A stretch of DNA of 12,319 nt from an uncultured Collinsella sp. (GTDB lineage: Bacteria; Actinomycetota; Coriobacteriia; Coriobacteriales; Coriobacteriaceae): the NCBI GenBank assembly GCA_902464485.1, contig CABQJJ010000046.1, forward strand, positions 1 to 12,319, written 5' to 3'. Numbering within the stretch: the stretch's first letter is position 1; every line of letters begins with the position of its first letter. Made by a program: the position numbers and the translations under genes. The notes beneath the pieces were generated by a model. It searched no databases and was not told the DNA's origin. It was given only the letters and a program-made list of their open reading frames with translations. Shown piece after piece: positions 1 to 6,737 of the stretch.

Positions 1-1492
1 GGAAGGCCGAAGCCGCGGCCATGTTCTTGCGCACGAGCTCGTCGCGCACCTGAGCTAAGCCCTGCTCCATGCCCACTACGTAGGTCTGCGGGTACAAGAA
101 ACGCTTGTACGCTGCGTCCAGATGATCGAGCGCCCAAGAACAGCGCTCGCGTGCGTCCTCGATGCCCTCACGCGGAGCCACCGCACTGCCATCGCGCACG
201 ATCGGCACCAGCAGCTCGCGATACTCAAGTTCGGACACGTCGGTCACCAGGGCGGCATCATTCACGGCCACGAGGGTATTGCCGCGCGCGGCGCCCTCCC
301 CTGCCAGATGATCCTCGTCATAGATCATGTCGCAGACCGGGCCGCCAAAGCCGTCGTAATAACGGCGCACGCGCTGCACACCCGGGATCGTGCGCTTGTA
401 GGGCTGCTCAGAGAGCTTCACCACCGGCGTCCACGAATCTGCCTCACTCGCACGGCGGGCAGAAAGCTTGTACACGCCGCCCAGCGCCGGCTGGTCATAG
501 CAGGTCGCGAGCTTGGTACCCACGCCAAAGCTATCGATAGGCGCACCCTGGTCAAGCAGTGACTGAATCGTGTACTCGTCAAGATCGTTGGAGACCGAGA
601 TTCCCACATAAGGCAGGCCCTCGGCATCAAAACGGCCGCGAACATATTTGGAGAGCTTGGCAAGGTCGCCCGAGTCAATGCGAATAGCCGACAGGCGTTC
701 GCCCGCCGCCTCCATCTCCTTGGCAACCGTAATGGCATGCTCGCAGCCCTCGCGCACGTCGTAGGTGTCGATGAGCAGCGTGCAATTCTTGGGGCTCGAC
801 TTGGCAAAGGCGCGGAAAGCCTCGAGCTCGGAATCAAAACTCATCACCCAGCTGTGCGCATGCGTGCCAAAGACGGGGATGCCGTAACGGCGTCCGGCAA
901 GCACGTTAGACGTGGACGAGCAGCCGGCCACATAGCTTGCGCGGGCAACGGCCAGACCGCCATCGGGACCCTGAGCGCGGCGCAGGCCAAACTCGGCGAC
1001 GGGACGACCATCCGCCGCCAGCACCACGCGCGCCGTCTTGGTGGCAACGAGCGTCTGGAAGCCGACGATGTTGAGCAGCGCCGTCTCGAGCAACTGGCAC
1101 TCCAGCGCAGGGCCGGTAACGCGCACCATGGGCTCGCGCGGAAACACGAGCTCGCCCTCGGGCACGGCGTCAATATTCACGTGCGCGCGAAAGTTGCGCA
1201 GGTAATCGAGGAATGCGGGCTTAAACATCGCGCCACCGGCCGGAGCCTGGAGCGAGGCCAGGTAATCGATATCCTCGGACGTAAAGTGCAGGTTCTCGAC
1301 GAGCTCGGGCAGCTCGGCGGTGCCGCACATGACGGCGTACGCGCTGCCAAACGGATGGTCGCGATAAAACGCGGTAAAACAACCCTGCTCATTGGCCTTG
1401 CCGCTCTCCCACAGGCCCTGGGCCATAGTGAGCTCGTACAGATCGGTGAGCATTGCAATGTCGGTGGGATGCGAGGTATCGGTCAAAGCCAT
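1..1492 (-). CDS. pncB: Nicotinate phosphoribosyltransferase (3' end beyond window)
   Basis: Converts nicotinate and PRPP to nicotinate mononucleotide, the first step of the Preiss-Handler route to NAD, in the cytoplasm. The open frame runs from ATG 1492 to the left edge without a stop, giving 497 visible residues, so only a short C-terminus can be missing. Family signatures seen: TDLYELTMAQ near residue 16, EFGLRRAQG near 167, GTHAHSWVMSF near 209 with the histidine (about residue 213) that is phosphorylated in the family, RIDSGD near 271 and SFGVGTKL near 321. The GTHAHSW form resembles the class shared by Gram-positives and animals more than the E. coli enzyme. An AAAGG ribosome site lies about 8 bases before the ATG, and N-terminal alignment supports this start. 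It is 83 bases downstream of the tail-anchored gene on the same strand, with no clear promoter between, so co-transcription is plausible. Identity is secure. Confidence 0.95.
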   Translation of the reverse strand, partial: MALTDTSHPTDIAMLTDLYELTMAQGLWESGKANEQGCFTAFYRDHPFGSAYAVMCGTAELPELVENLHFTSEDIDYLASLQAPAGGAMFKPAFLDYLRNFRAHVNIDAVPEGELVFPREPMVRVTGPALECQLLETALLNIVGFQTLVATKTARVVLAADGRPVAEFGLRRAQGPDGGLAVARASYVAGCSSTSNVLAGRRYGIPVFGTHAHSWVMSFDSELEAFRAFAKSSPKNCTLLIDTYDVREGCEHAITVAKEMEAAGERLSAIRIDSGDLAKLSKYVRGRFDAEGLPYVGISVSNDLDEYTIQSLLDQGAPIDSFGVGTKLATCYDQPALGGVYKLSARRASEADSWTPVVKLSEQPYKRTIPGVQRVRRYYDGFGGPVCDMIYDEDHLAGEGAARGNTLVAVNDAALVTDVSELEYRELLVPIVRDGSAVAPREGIEDARERCSWALDHLDAAYKRFLYPQTYVVGMEQGLAQVRDELVRKNMAAASAF

Positions 1493-1575
1493 GGGGCGAC
1501 CTTTCGGATGCGTTGTACAGAGGTTGAGGGTTGGTCAGGACGGAATATGTGGGCATGGCGGCCGGCGTGAATTGG

Positions 1576-2034
1576 CTAGCGCAGCCCCATGCTGGTCAGG
1601 ATCGTGTAGCCCATAAAGACGACAAACGCGATCAGGGCGAGCACGATGATGATCTTTTGAGCCGGGGCCATACCGGGAATCTCATTCTCGGCCGTAGGCT
1701 CCTTAGAGGTGACCATACGCTGGGCGAACGTCATCTCGTTGCGGCTCGACTTGGGCTCGGCGGGCTTGGGACGAGCGGCTTTTTTAGGCTGAGGTTTGGG
1801 CGCAGCGGGCGCAGGCTTCGCAGCATCGGGCTTGGGCGCAGGCACTGGCGCCGGTGCAGGCGCGGCCTTCGCAGCGGCCTCATCGACCTTCGCGCGCTCG
1901 GCGCGCAGGGCGGCCAGCTCTTCACGCTCGCGACGAGCCTCTTCCTGAGCCTCGCGGCGGGCCTTCTCGGCGCGGAGCTCTTCCAACTCGGCGCGCTCCT
2001 CGTCGGACAATGGTTGGGACTCAAGCTCGGCCAT
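1576..2034 (-). CDS. Tail-anchored membrane protein with charged coiled coil and Ala/Pro/Lys linker, function unknown
   Basis: I do not recognise a named family. The 152-residue product has three parts. Residues 10-52 are almost all Glu, Arg, Ala and Leu and should form an amphipathic coiled coil. Residues 53-97 are an Ala-Pro-Lys-rich, probably disordered linker. Residues 127-147 are one hydrophobic helix close to the C-terminus (IIIVLALIAFVVFMGY). No signal peptide is seen, so the expected topology is cytoplasmic N-terminus with a C-terminal anchor. The frame is open upstream into the tRNA gene, but ATG 2034 is preferred because AAAGGG lies about 8 bases upstream and the codons before it encode tRNA and terminator sequence. 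It starts 19 bases after the tRNA terminator and precedes pncB by 83 bases. Low-complexity composition makes homology searches unreliable. A real gene is likely because G/C bias at third positions and the membrane helix are coherent. Confidence 0.75.
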   Translation of the reverse strand: MAELESQPLSDEERAELEELRAEKARREAQEEARREREELAALRAERAKVDEAAAKAAPAPAPVPAPKPDAAKPAPAAPKPQPKKAARPKPAEPKSSRNEMTFAQRMVTSKEPTAENEIPGMAPAQKIIIVLALIAFVVFMGYTILTSMGLR

Positions 2035-2053
2035 GGTACAGCCCTTTCTTTTT

Positions 2054-2085
2054 AAAAAAAGCCGCCGACACAATGTCAGCGGCTT
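2054..2085 (-). terminator. Intrinsic terminator of tRNA-Ala
   Basis: On the minus strand AAGCCGC pairs with GCGGCTT, with one mismatch and a further GACA/TGTC inner stem around a 3-base loop, followed by seven T (2060-2054). It begins 11 bases after the encoded CCA of the tRNA and so ends the tRNA transcript. The next gene's ribosome site follows almost at once. Confidence 0.85.
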
Positions 2086-2096
2086 ATCAAATCCAA

Positions 2097-2172
2097 TGGT
2101 GGAGACGAAGGGAGTCGAACCCTCGGCCTCTGCCATGCGACGGCAGCGCTCTCCCAACTGAGCTACGTCCCC
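2097..2172 (-). tRNA. tRNA-Ala, anticodon CGC
   Basis: Reading the minus strand, a 76-base cloverleaf with encoded CCA can be drawn. The acceptor stem is GGGGACG with CGTCTCC, the anticodon stem CTGCC with GGCAG around GTCGCAT (anticodon CGC, codon GCG), and the T arm has GGTTCGACTC. The third acceptor pair is G3:U70, the main identity element for alanyl-tRNA synthetase, which independently confirms alanine. An upstream sigma-70-type promoter and a downstream terminator show a single-tRNA transcription unit. Confidence 0.97.
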
Positions 2173-2185
2173 AGGACAAGTTGAT

Positions 2186-2213
2186 ATTTTACCTACGGCT
2201 CGCTAACTGTCAA
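2186..2213 (-). promoter_or_regulatory. Promoter of tRNA-Ala
   Basis: On the minus strand a perfect TTGACA (2213-2208) is separated by 16 bases from TAAAAT (2191-2186), five of six bases matching the -10 consensus. The expected start is near 2179, a few bases before the mature tRNA 5' end at 2172. Confidence 0.85.
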
Positions 2214-2228
2214 CGCCCAATACCCAGT

Positions 2229-2354
2229 CTTTTTGGGACAGGGCTATTTTAGCCACCTTGCGAGCGAGCGAACCAACCGATGATTTTTCTGGGACGGGGA
2301 TTAAAAAATCATTTTGATTGATACATGACGGAGGACAGCCCCGTCCCAAAAAAG
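2229..2354. repeat. Outer imperfect inverted pair with GGGACAGGGCT / AGCCCCGTCCC
   Basis: CTTTTTGGGACAGGGCT at 2229-2245 recurs inverted at 2337-2354 as a copy with one extra T and one G/A change. The right copy lies inside the spacer of the larger 38-bp inverted repeat, so the two pairs are interleaved. Both carry the same GGGAC(A/G)GGG core. Together they fill most of the 250-base gap between the tRNA and the radical SAM gene, where I see no protein gene. Confidence 0.6.
2277..2314 (+). repeat. Left copy of 38-bp perfect inverted repeat (REP-like hairpin)
   Basis: This block is the exact reverse complement of 2378-2415. The unit is itself a hairpin: ATGATTTTT (2280-2288) pairs with AAAAATCAT (2304-2312) around a 15-base loop holding GGGACGGGG. 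Two inverted hairpin units separated by 63 bases is the layout of a REPIN or BIME. Origin and mobility are inference. Confidence 0.8.
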
Positions 2355-2377
2355 TGTTCTCCCGTCGCGTGCCTCCT

Positions 2378-2415
2378 AAATGATTTTTTAATCCCCGTCC
2401 CAGAAAAATCATCGG
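2378..2415 (-). repeat. Right copy of 38-bp inverted repeat, at the 3' end of the radical SAM gene
   Basis: Exact inverted copy of 2277-2314. It begins 8 bases after the TAG of the radical SAM gene at 2424-2426. As minus-strand RNA it can form a hairpin with the GGGACGGGG loop, or the two copies can pair with each other into a much longer stem. It may work as a terminator, although no clean U-tract follows. Confidence 0.8.
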
Positions 2416-2423
2416 CGAACGCA

Positions 2424-3362
2424 CTACTTTGCGCTGGTGAGAACGCCGGTGGTATCGAAGGCTGGGGTGAAGCTCTCGTCCACCGCACCGCCCTCTTGCC
2501 AGAACATCGTCGTAAAGCCCAGATCATCGGCATGGTCGAGCACCTGCTCGTACTCCTCACGCGTCACGGCCCGCGCCAAATCGCCGCCTTGTTCGCGCAT
2601 GAGCGCGTTGGGCGTGTACTGGTTCATGACCGAGATCGGAACATCGCCTACCGTCTGCCACACCAGGTCCAGCACGCGGCACGAATCGTCCGCATGCCCC
2701 GGCAGCACCAGGTGACGCACGATGATGCCGCGCTTCATAAGGCCAGCATCATCCACCAGCTCTCCCCCGCGGTGCTCGATCTCGCGCGCCATCTGCGCCA
2801 GGCCCGACACGGCAACACGTGGATAGTCCTTAATATGAGAGAGCGACTGCGCAAGCCCAGCATCGGCATATTTAAAGTCGGTGAGCCACACATCCACCAA
2901 ATCACCCAACGCCGCCACGGCACTCGCGCGCTCATAACCGCTCGTGTTGTAGACGATCGGGATGACCAGCCCGCGCGCCCGCGCCGCGGCAATCGCCGTC
3001 GGCAGCAGGTGCGCGTAGTGCGTCGCCGTCACCAAGTTAATATTGTTCGCACCCTGGTCCTGCAGCTCCAACATAATCTCGACCAAGCGCTCAGGCGAAA
3101 TCTCAAGACCGAAATTGCCCGTCGAGATCTCGTGGTTCTGGCAATAGACGCATTTGAGCGAGCAGCCACTAAAGAAGATCGTGCCCGAACCGGCCTCGCC
3201 CGAGATAGGCGGCTCCTCCCACATATGAAGCGCCGCGCGGGCCACCTTGAGCGTGTCGTTAGCACCGCACACGCCGCGCGCACCCTCATCGCGGGCCGCA
3301 CCGCAACGGCGCGGACACAAATGACAGGCGGACGAAAAAAGTTCCGTTAAGGAAGTTGACAT
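2424..3362 (-). CDS. PflA-like radical SAM protein (COG1313/PflX type)
   Basis: A 312-residue radical SAM enzyme of the uncharacterised group related to pyruvate-formate-lyase activating enzymes. The 4Fe-4S and SAM motif CSLKCVYC has cysteines at about 67, 71 and 74. A second cysteine set near the N-terminus (CHLCPRRC, then VCGA; about C13, C16, C20, C32) is typical of this subgroup and could hold another metal site. Further family-like stretches are NINLVTATHYAHL, IPIVYNTSGYE and LTDFKYAD. The frame extends to a GTG at 3377, but ATG 3362 has GGAG 9 bases upstream, so I start there. It stands alone, facing away from the plus-strand RNA and WecA-like gene. The substrate is unknown; no glycyl radical enzyme is in the window, so calling it a PFL activase would go beyond the evidence. 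Confidence 0.9.
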   Translation of the reverse strand: MSTSLTELFSSACHLCPRRCGAARDEGARGVCGANDTLKVARAALHMWEEPPISGEAGSGTIFFSGCSLKCVYCQNHEISTGNFGLEISPERLVEIMLELQDQGANNINLVTATHYAHLLPTAIAAARARGLVIPIVYNTSGYERASAVAALGDLVDVWLTDFKYADAGLAQSLSHIKDYPRVAVSGLAQMAREIEHRGGELVDDAGLMKRGIIVRHLVLPGHADDSCRVLDLVWQTVGDVPISVMNQYTPNALMREQGGDLARAVTREEYEQVLDHADDLGFTTMFWQEGGAVDESFTPAFDTTGVLTSAK

Positions 3363-3497
3363 GAAAACATGCTCCACAACACAGGTTTAACAGCTAAAAC
3401 ACTGGGGCAAAGGCTGCGCAAAAGACCCGAAGCCCAAGGCGCCGTAATCGTCCGACACGATTTTTGTAATGTCAAGACTGGAATCGATAAAGTGCCG

Positions 3498-3657
3498 CTT
3501 TATGATGTAAGTATTCCGCCCCCCGCGGAGCAACTGGGTGAACCGTCGCGTTTATTTAGGGAGCCCACACAGTCGTACCTAGTACAGGTATCCTTCGTTG
3601 TTAAGGACGCTGGAACAGTCGATGAGGGCACCCACCTGTTTTAGGTGGGTTCATTTT
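3498..3657 (+). ncRNA. Candidate structured non-coding RNA (6S RNA-like, identity uncertain)
   Basis: No convincing protein gene covers this stretch, yet it has transcript features. Upstream are weak promoter candidates: TTGTAA at 3464 with GATAAA at 3486, and TATGAT at 3501. Local hairpins follow: TCCGC/GCGGA around 3515-3530, TACCT/AGGTA around 3577-3592, and TCCTT/AAGGA near 3591-3607. An intrinsic terminator ends at 3657. A long unpaired-looking middle part includes GTGAACC and TTTATTTAGGGAGCCC. Size (about 145-160 bases) and the terminator suit a 6S RNA, but I could not draw the long closing stem that would prove it. Alternatives are another structured RNA such as the Collinsella-1 motif. 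The 5' end is approximate. Confidence 0.45.
3630..3657 (+). terminator. Intrinsic terminator of the candidate ncRNA
   Basis: ACCCACCT (3630-3637) pairs perfectly with AGGTGGGT (3643-3650) around a GTTTT loop, followed by TCATTTT. Only the plus strand has the T-rich tail, so the terminated transcript is on that strand, opposite to the radical SAM gene. Confidence 0.8.
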
Positions 3658-3890
3658 CGTAACGTGGGGGGTGGTTTTCTTTTGCCGAAAATCACTATTT
3701 TGTATCTCACCGAGATCCCCAAAAGGCGCCAGGCAGAACCCCACCATCACCCCAATATCTGGTAAGCACGTGATTATCGCCCCGCGTAATTCCTCACACC
3801 CCCTTTGGTCGAGTATCATGGGTCAGCTATACCCTTTGCGGCATGGCTCTCTCTGACCTTTACCTTCGACGCTTGGCGGGTTTTCGATTC
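3658..3890. other. Intergenic region before the WecA-like gene
   Basis: No gene is seen apart from the possible N-terminal extension of the next gene. A small perfect dyad ATCTC-ACC-GAGAT lies at 3704-3716. A weak promoter candidate, TTGGTC (3805-3810), 17-base gap and TATACC (3828-3833), would start transcription close to ATG 3843. Neither is strong enough to assert a function. Confidence 0.3.
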
Positions 3891-5090
3891 ATGGCTTCTT
3901 CCACGAGCTACATACCGTACCTATGCGTGGCGGTCGCGGCCTTTATCACGACCTTCCTTACGGTTCCCCTTGTAAAGCGCATGGCAATCAAGCTCGATGC
4001 CGTCGACTATCCCTCAAAGCGCCGCATCAACACCAAGCCCATCCCACGCATGGGCGGCACGGCGGTATTTTTGGGCCTGGTCGTGGCCTGCATCGTGCAG
4101 ATTCTGGGCACCTGGCACTTGGGTTGGCCACCCGTTTTGGTGCCCCACCCTCGACTGCACATCAGCTACCCCGTACTCGCGCTTTCTTTTACCGTCATCT
4201 TTGCGACCGGCGCGATCGACGACGTCTTCCAACTCAAGCCCAAGCAAAAGCTGGCCGGCCAGGTGCTCGCCGCGCTCATCGCCTGCATCGGCGGCCTAAA
4301 AATCGGCGCCATCGTCAACCCGTTTGCCCCCGGCGAGATCATGCTCGGATGGCTCGCCTACCCCACCACCGTGATCTATCTGGTGGCATTCACCAATATC
4401 ATCAACCTGATCGACGGCCTTGACGGCCTTGCGACAGGCATTTGCGGCATCGCATCGTTCACCATGTTCTCAGTCGCTATGCTTTCGGGGCGCATCGACG
4501 CCGCAGCGCTTTCCATTGCGCTCTTCGGCTCCTGCTTGGCCTTTCTGCGCTACAACTTTAACCCCGCGAGCATCTTCTTGGGCGACTCGGGGTCGCTGCT
4601 GCTGGGCTTTGCGCTGGGCTCCATCTCGCTGCTCAACGTGAGCCGTACCGCCGCGCTCACCTCGCTCATCATCCCGCTCATCGTTGCCGGCGTGCCCATC
4701 ATCGACACGTTTAGCGCTATCGTGCGCCGCAAGCGCGCCCATATTAGCATTGGGCAGGCCGACAAAGGCCACATTCACCACCGCCTAATCCAGGAGGGCT
4801 ACAACCAAAAGCAGGCCGTCCTTCTCATCTACGCCTGGTGCATCATGCTTTCCGCGGGCGCCGCGACCATCAACCAAGTCGAAGTCCCCATGCGCGTGCT
4901 CATCTTTACCGTGCTCGCCATAGGCTCGGCCGCCTTTGCCAAGCACCTGCATCTGTTTGAGCCCGTACTGCGCCACCACTACAACAAACGCACGCACGAG
5001 GACGAGCTCGTAACTCCCGATGACCCCGCGTTTAAACAGGAGGAACAGGCCGCCGAGGAACGTAAGGACGAGCGTCACCACAGGCGCTAG
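3891..5090 (+). CDS. WecA/TagO-type undecaprenyl-phosphate glycosyl-1-phosphate transferase
   Basis: Integral membrane enzyme of the MraY/WecA family, expected to move a HexNAc-1-phosphate (probably GlcNAc) from a UDP-sugar to undecaprenyl phosphate, starting a cell-wall polymer or surface polysaccharide. From ATG 3891 it is 399 residues with about ten hydrophobic segments. Signatures: DYPSKRR...IPRMGG near 39-56, DD at 110-111, NLIDGLDG at 172-179, GDSGS at 231-235, and HIHHR at 294-298, the WecA/TagO rather than MraY form. The last 45 residues are a charged cytoplasmic tail. The frame opens at ATG 3843, but those 16 codons have poor third-position G/C, and the family normally starts at the first membrane helix, so 3891 is preferred; neither start has a good ribosome site. 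Exact sugar and final polymer cannot be told from sequence. Confidence 0.92.
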   Translation: MASSTSYIPYLCVAVAAFITTFLTVPLVKRMAIKLDAVDYPSKRRINTKPIPRMGGTAVFLGLVVACIVQILGTWHLGWPPVLVPHPRLHISYPVLALSFTVIFATGAIDDVFQLKPKQKLAGQVLAALIACIGGLKIGAIVNPFAPGEIMLGWLAYPTTVIYLVAFTNIINLIDGLDGLATGICGIASFTMFSVAMLSGRIDAAALSIALFGSCLAFLRYNFNPASIFLGDSGSLLLGFALGSISLLNVSRTAALTSLIIPLIVAGVPIIDTFSAIVRRKRAHISIGQADKGHIHHRLIQEGYNQKQAVLLIYAWCIMLSAGAATINQVEVPMRVLIFTVLAIGSAAFAKHLHLFEPVLRHHYNKRTHEDELVTPDDPAFKQEEQAAEERKDERHHRR

Positions 5091-5183
5091 GAATTGCCGC
5101 CGGAGGCTTGCCGAGCTACTACTCGTCTTCTGGCGTTCCGAGTGAACGGACAAGACGCGCTTTGCCGACCCTCGTTCGCTTAC

Positions 5184-5213
5184 GTCACACCCCGTTCAAT
5201 AACACGCTATCAT
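5184..5213 (+). promoter_or_regulatory. Candidate promoter of trpS
   Basis: TATCAT at 5208-5213 matches five of six -10 bases and is 18 bases from GTCACA (5184-5189), four of six -35 bases. It lies about 30 bases before the trpS start, leaving room for the leader with AAGGAG. No terminator is seen between the WecA-like gene and here, so readthrough is also possible. Confidence 0.4.
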
Positions 5214-5244
5214 CTTGACCAATCGCACTTAGTAAGGAGCAATC

Positions 5245-6294
5245 ATGCCAAACGAGAACAGCTACGAAGTCGCGCTGCAAAAGAGCAACGCCATTCGCGA
5301 GGGCCTGGCCAAGACGCCCGAGAAGTTCACCATGCTCACCGGCGACCGCCCCACCGGCCGCCTGCACCTGGGCCACTACTTCGGCACCCTCAAGGGCCGC
5401 GTTGAGCTACAGAACATGGGCGCCAAGACCAACGTGCTCATCGCCGACTACCAGGTCATCACCGACCGCGATACCACCGAGCACATCCAGGACAACGTGT
5501 ACAACATGGTCATGGACTACCTTGCCTGCGGCATCGACCCCGACAAGACCATGATCTACGCGCACTCCGCCGTGCCCGCCGCCAACCAGCTTATGCTGCC
5601 GTTCCTGTCGCTGGTGTCCGAGGCCGAGCTGGCGCGCAACCCCACGGTCAAGGCCGAGATGGAGGCCTCGGGCCACGAGCTCACCGGCCTTCTGCTCACC
5701 TACCCGGTGCACCAGGCCTGCGACATCCTGTTCTGCAAGGGCAATGTGGTGCCCGTCGGTCGCGACCAGCTGCCGCACATCGAGCTCACCCGCACTATCG
5801 CCCGTCGCTTTAACAACCGCTACGGCAAGGTGTTCCCCGAGGTCGACGCGCTGCTGTCCGAAACCCCGCTGCTGCCCGGCCTGGACGGTCGCAAGATGAG
5901 CAAGAGCTACGGCAACGCCATCAACATTTCGATGACCGCCGAGGAGACGGCCAAGCGCATCAAGAAGAGCCAGACCGACTCCGAGCGCATGATCACGTTT
6001 GATCCCGAAAACCGCCCCGGCGTGTCCGGCCTACTTTCGACGGCCGCCATCTGCACCGGTCGCTCCGAGGTCGAGATTGCCGAGGAGATTGGCATGGGAG
6101 GCTCCGGTCAGCTCAAGAAGTATGTGACCGAGGCCGTCAACGAGTACTTCGCACCGATCCGTGAGCGTCGCCAGCGCTATGAGAACGATCTGGACTATGT
6201 GAAGGACGTCCTGCACGAGGGCAACCGTCGCGCCAACGAGATCGCCGAGCAGACCCTGGCAGAGGTTCAGGACGCCATGGGCATGGTGTACTAG
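5245..6294 (+). CDS. trpS: Tryptophanyl-tRNA synthetase
   Basis: Class I aminoacyl-tRNA synthetase charging tRNA-Trp with tryptophan in the cytoplasm; acts as a homodimer in the family. The 349-residue product has the HIGH-type motif HLGHY at 41-45 within TGDRPTGRLHLGHYFG, characteristic of TrpRS, and a canonical KMSKS at 217-221. The Rossmann core and the helical C-terminal part are full length, with an N-terminal extension of about 28 residues before the catalytic fold compared with the compact bacterial enzyme. AAGGAG is placed 6 bases before ATG 5245, so the start is firm. It follows the WecA-like gene by 154 bases on the same strand and ends at a strong intrinsic terminator. No T-box leader is visible in the upstream gap. 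Tyrosyl-tRNA synthetase was considered, but the motif context fits TrpRS. Confidence 0.95.
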   Translation: MPNENSYEVALQKSNAIREGLAKTPEKFTMLTGDRPTGRLHLGHYFGTLKGRVELQNMGAKTNVLIADYQVITDRDTTEHIQDNVYNMVMDYLACGIDPDKTMIYAHSAVPAANQLMLPFLSLVSEAELARNPTVKAEMEASGHELTGLLLTYPVHQACDILFCKGNVVPVGRDQLPHIELTRTIARRFNNRYGKVFPEVDALLSETPLLPGLDGRKMSKSYGNAINISMTAEETAKRIKKSQTDSERMITFDPENRPGVSGLLSTAAICTGRSEVEIAEEIGMGGSGQLKKYVTEAVNEYFAPIRERRQRYENDLDYVKDVLHEGNRRANEIAEQTLAEVQDAMGMVY

Positions 6295-6329
6295 ACCGAT
6301 CTGCTGACTTGAGCTTTCGATTGCTATGG

Positions 6330-6357
6330 GGCGGGCGCTACGGCGTCCGCCTTTTTT
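6330..6357 (+). terminator. Intrinsic terminator of trpS
   Basis: GGCGGGCGC (6330-6338) pairs with GCGTCCGCC (6343-6351) over nine pairs with one G-U, around a TACG loop, followed by six T. It lies 35 bases after the trpS stop codon. Confidence 0.92.
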
Positions 6358-6406
6358 GGTACCCGACCGGCTCGGTTCCGCCTATTGCACTCCCCCGACA
6401 AACGGA

Positions 6407-6444
6407 AACGGGCCCGCTGACAGAAAGTTGCCAGCGGGCCCGTT
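6407..6444. repeat. 13-bp perfect G+C-rich hairpin
   Basis: AACGGGCCCGCTG (6407-6419) is the exact reverse complement of 6432-6444, with a 12-base loop. No T-run follows on the plus strand; on the minus strand a broken T-rich tail (GTTTCCGTTTG) follows, so it could stop minus-strand transcription. It shares no obvious loop with the GGGACAGG family. Confidence 0.7.
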
Positions 6445-6480
6445 CCCGAAGTACACCGTTGAATCGCACAGAGGGGAGGA

Positions 6481-6540
6481 ATGCGAATCAAACTCAACAG
6501 GGCAGGCTTTTTCATCGCCTATGGCCTGCTCCGTTGCTGA
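6481..6540 (+). CDS. Possible 19-residue small protein
   Basis: A short frame from ATG 6481 to TGA encodes 19 residues, basic at the start and hydrophobic in the middle (MRIKLNRAGFFIAYGLLRC). A purine-rich GAGGGGAGGA lies directly before the ATG; the AGGGG part has a usable spacing of about 4 bases. It follows the 13-bp hairpin in an otherwise gene-free 440-base region. It is too short for composition or homology to test and could be chance. Confidence 0.2.
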   Translation: MRIKLNRAGFFIAYGLLRC

Positions 6541-6618
6541 ATACAATATAGTTCACCGTGGTTTACTTTCCGACGGCAAAATACGACGCCACACCTTCTC
6601 CATAAGTTAGCCCAGGTA
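6541..6618. other. Gene-free spacer
   Basis: This completes the 6358-6737 gene-free region. Between the small frame and the first hairpin repeat I see slightly A+T-richer DNA and no convincing gene, promoter or dyad. Confidence 0.4.
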
Positions 6619-6663
6619 AACCTACCAAAAAGGGGCAGGTATATTTTGGTAGGTTTTATCTGG
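6619..6663 (+). repeat. Hairpin repeat, copy A of a 45-bp inverted pair
   Basis: AACCTACCAAAA (6619-6630) pairs perfectly with TTTTGGTAGGTT (6644-6655) over 12 pairs; the 13-base loop is AGGGGCAGGTATA and the stem runs into TTTTATC. The 45 bases match the reverse complement of 7207-7251 at 41 positions; two of the four differences are a compensatory A-U to G-C swap within the stem. In plus orientation the T-run makes it terminator-like. Confidence 0.85.
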
Positions 6664-6695
6664 GGAAATGGTACCTGTGCCGGCGTTCCGACACA

Positions 6696-6724
6696 GGGGA
6701 CAGGCACCTTTGTGGTGGTTTTGG
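6696..6724 (+). repeat. Half copy of the GGGGACAGGCACC hairpin element
   Basis: The 28 bases from GGGGACAGGCACC through GTGGTGGTTTTG are identical to the minus strand of the element at 9741-9773 and its flank. The matching left stem is missing here. Instead the preceding 30 bases hold another imperfect hairpin (CCTGTG/CACAGG, and GGTaCCTGT with ACAGGcACC). It begins 13 bases after the stop of the alkyltransferase-like gene. Confidence 0.75.
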
Positions 6725-6737
6725 CACGAGCGAGCTG

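Noticed and set aside
737..1570. Long plus-strand open frame of 277 codons opposite pncB
   Set aside because: It lies on the reverse strand of a clear nicotinate phosphoribosyltransferase, and its protein (rich in Arg, Gly, His) has no family features; it is a G+C-driven shadow.
2325..3350. Plus-strand 341-codon frame opposite the radical SAM gene
   Set aside because: It starts inside repeats and overlaps a gene with a complete CxxxCxxC motif on the other strand; the product looks like low-complexity shadow.
3369..3644. 91-codon plus-strand frame in the ncRNA region
   Set aside because: No ribosome site, no family features, poor codon bias, and it overlaps a hairpin-rich segment with a terminator.
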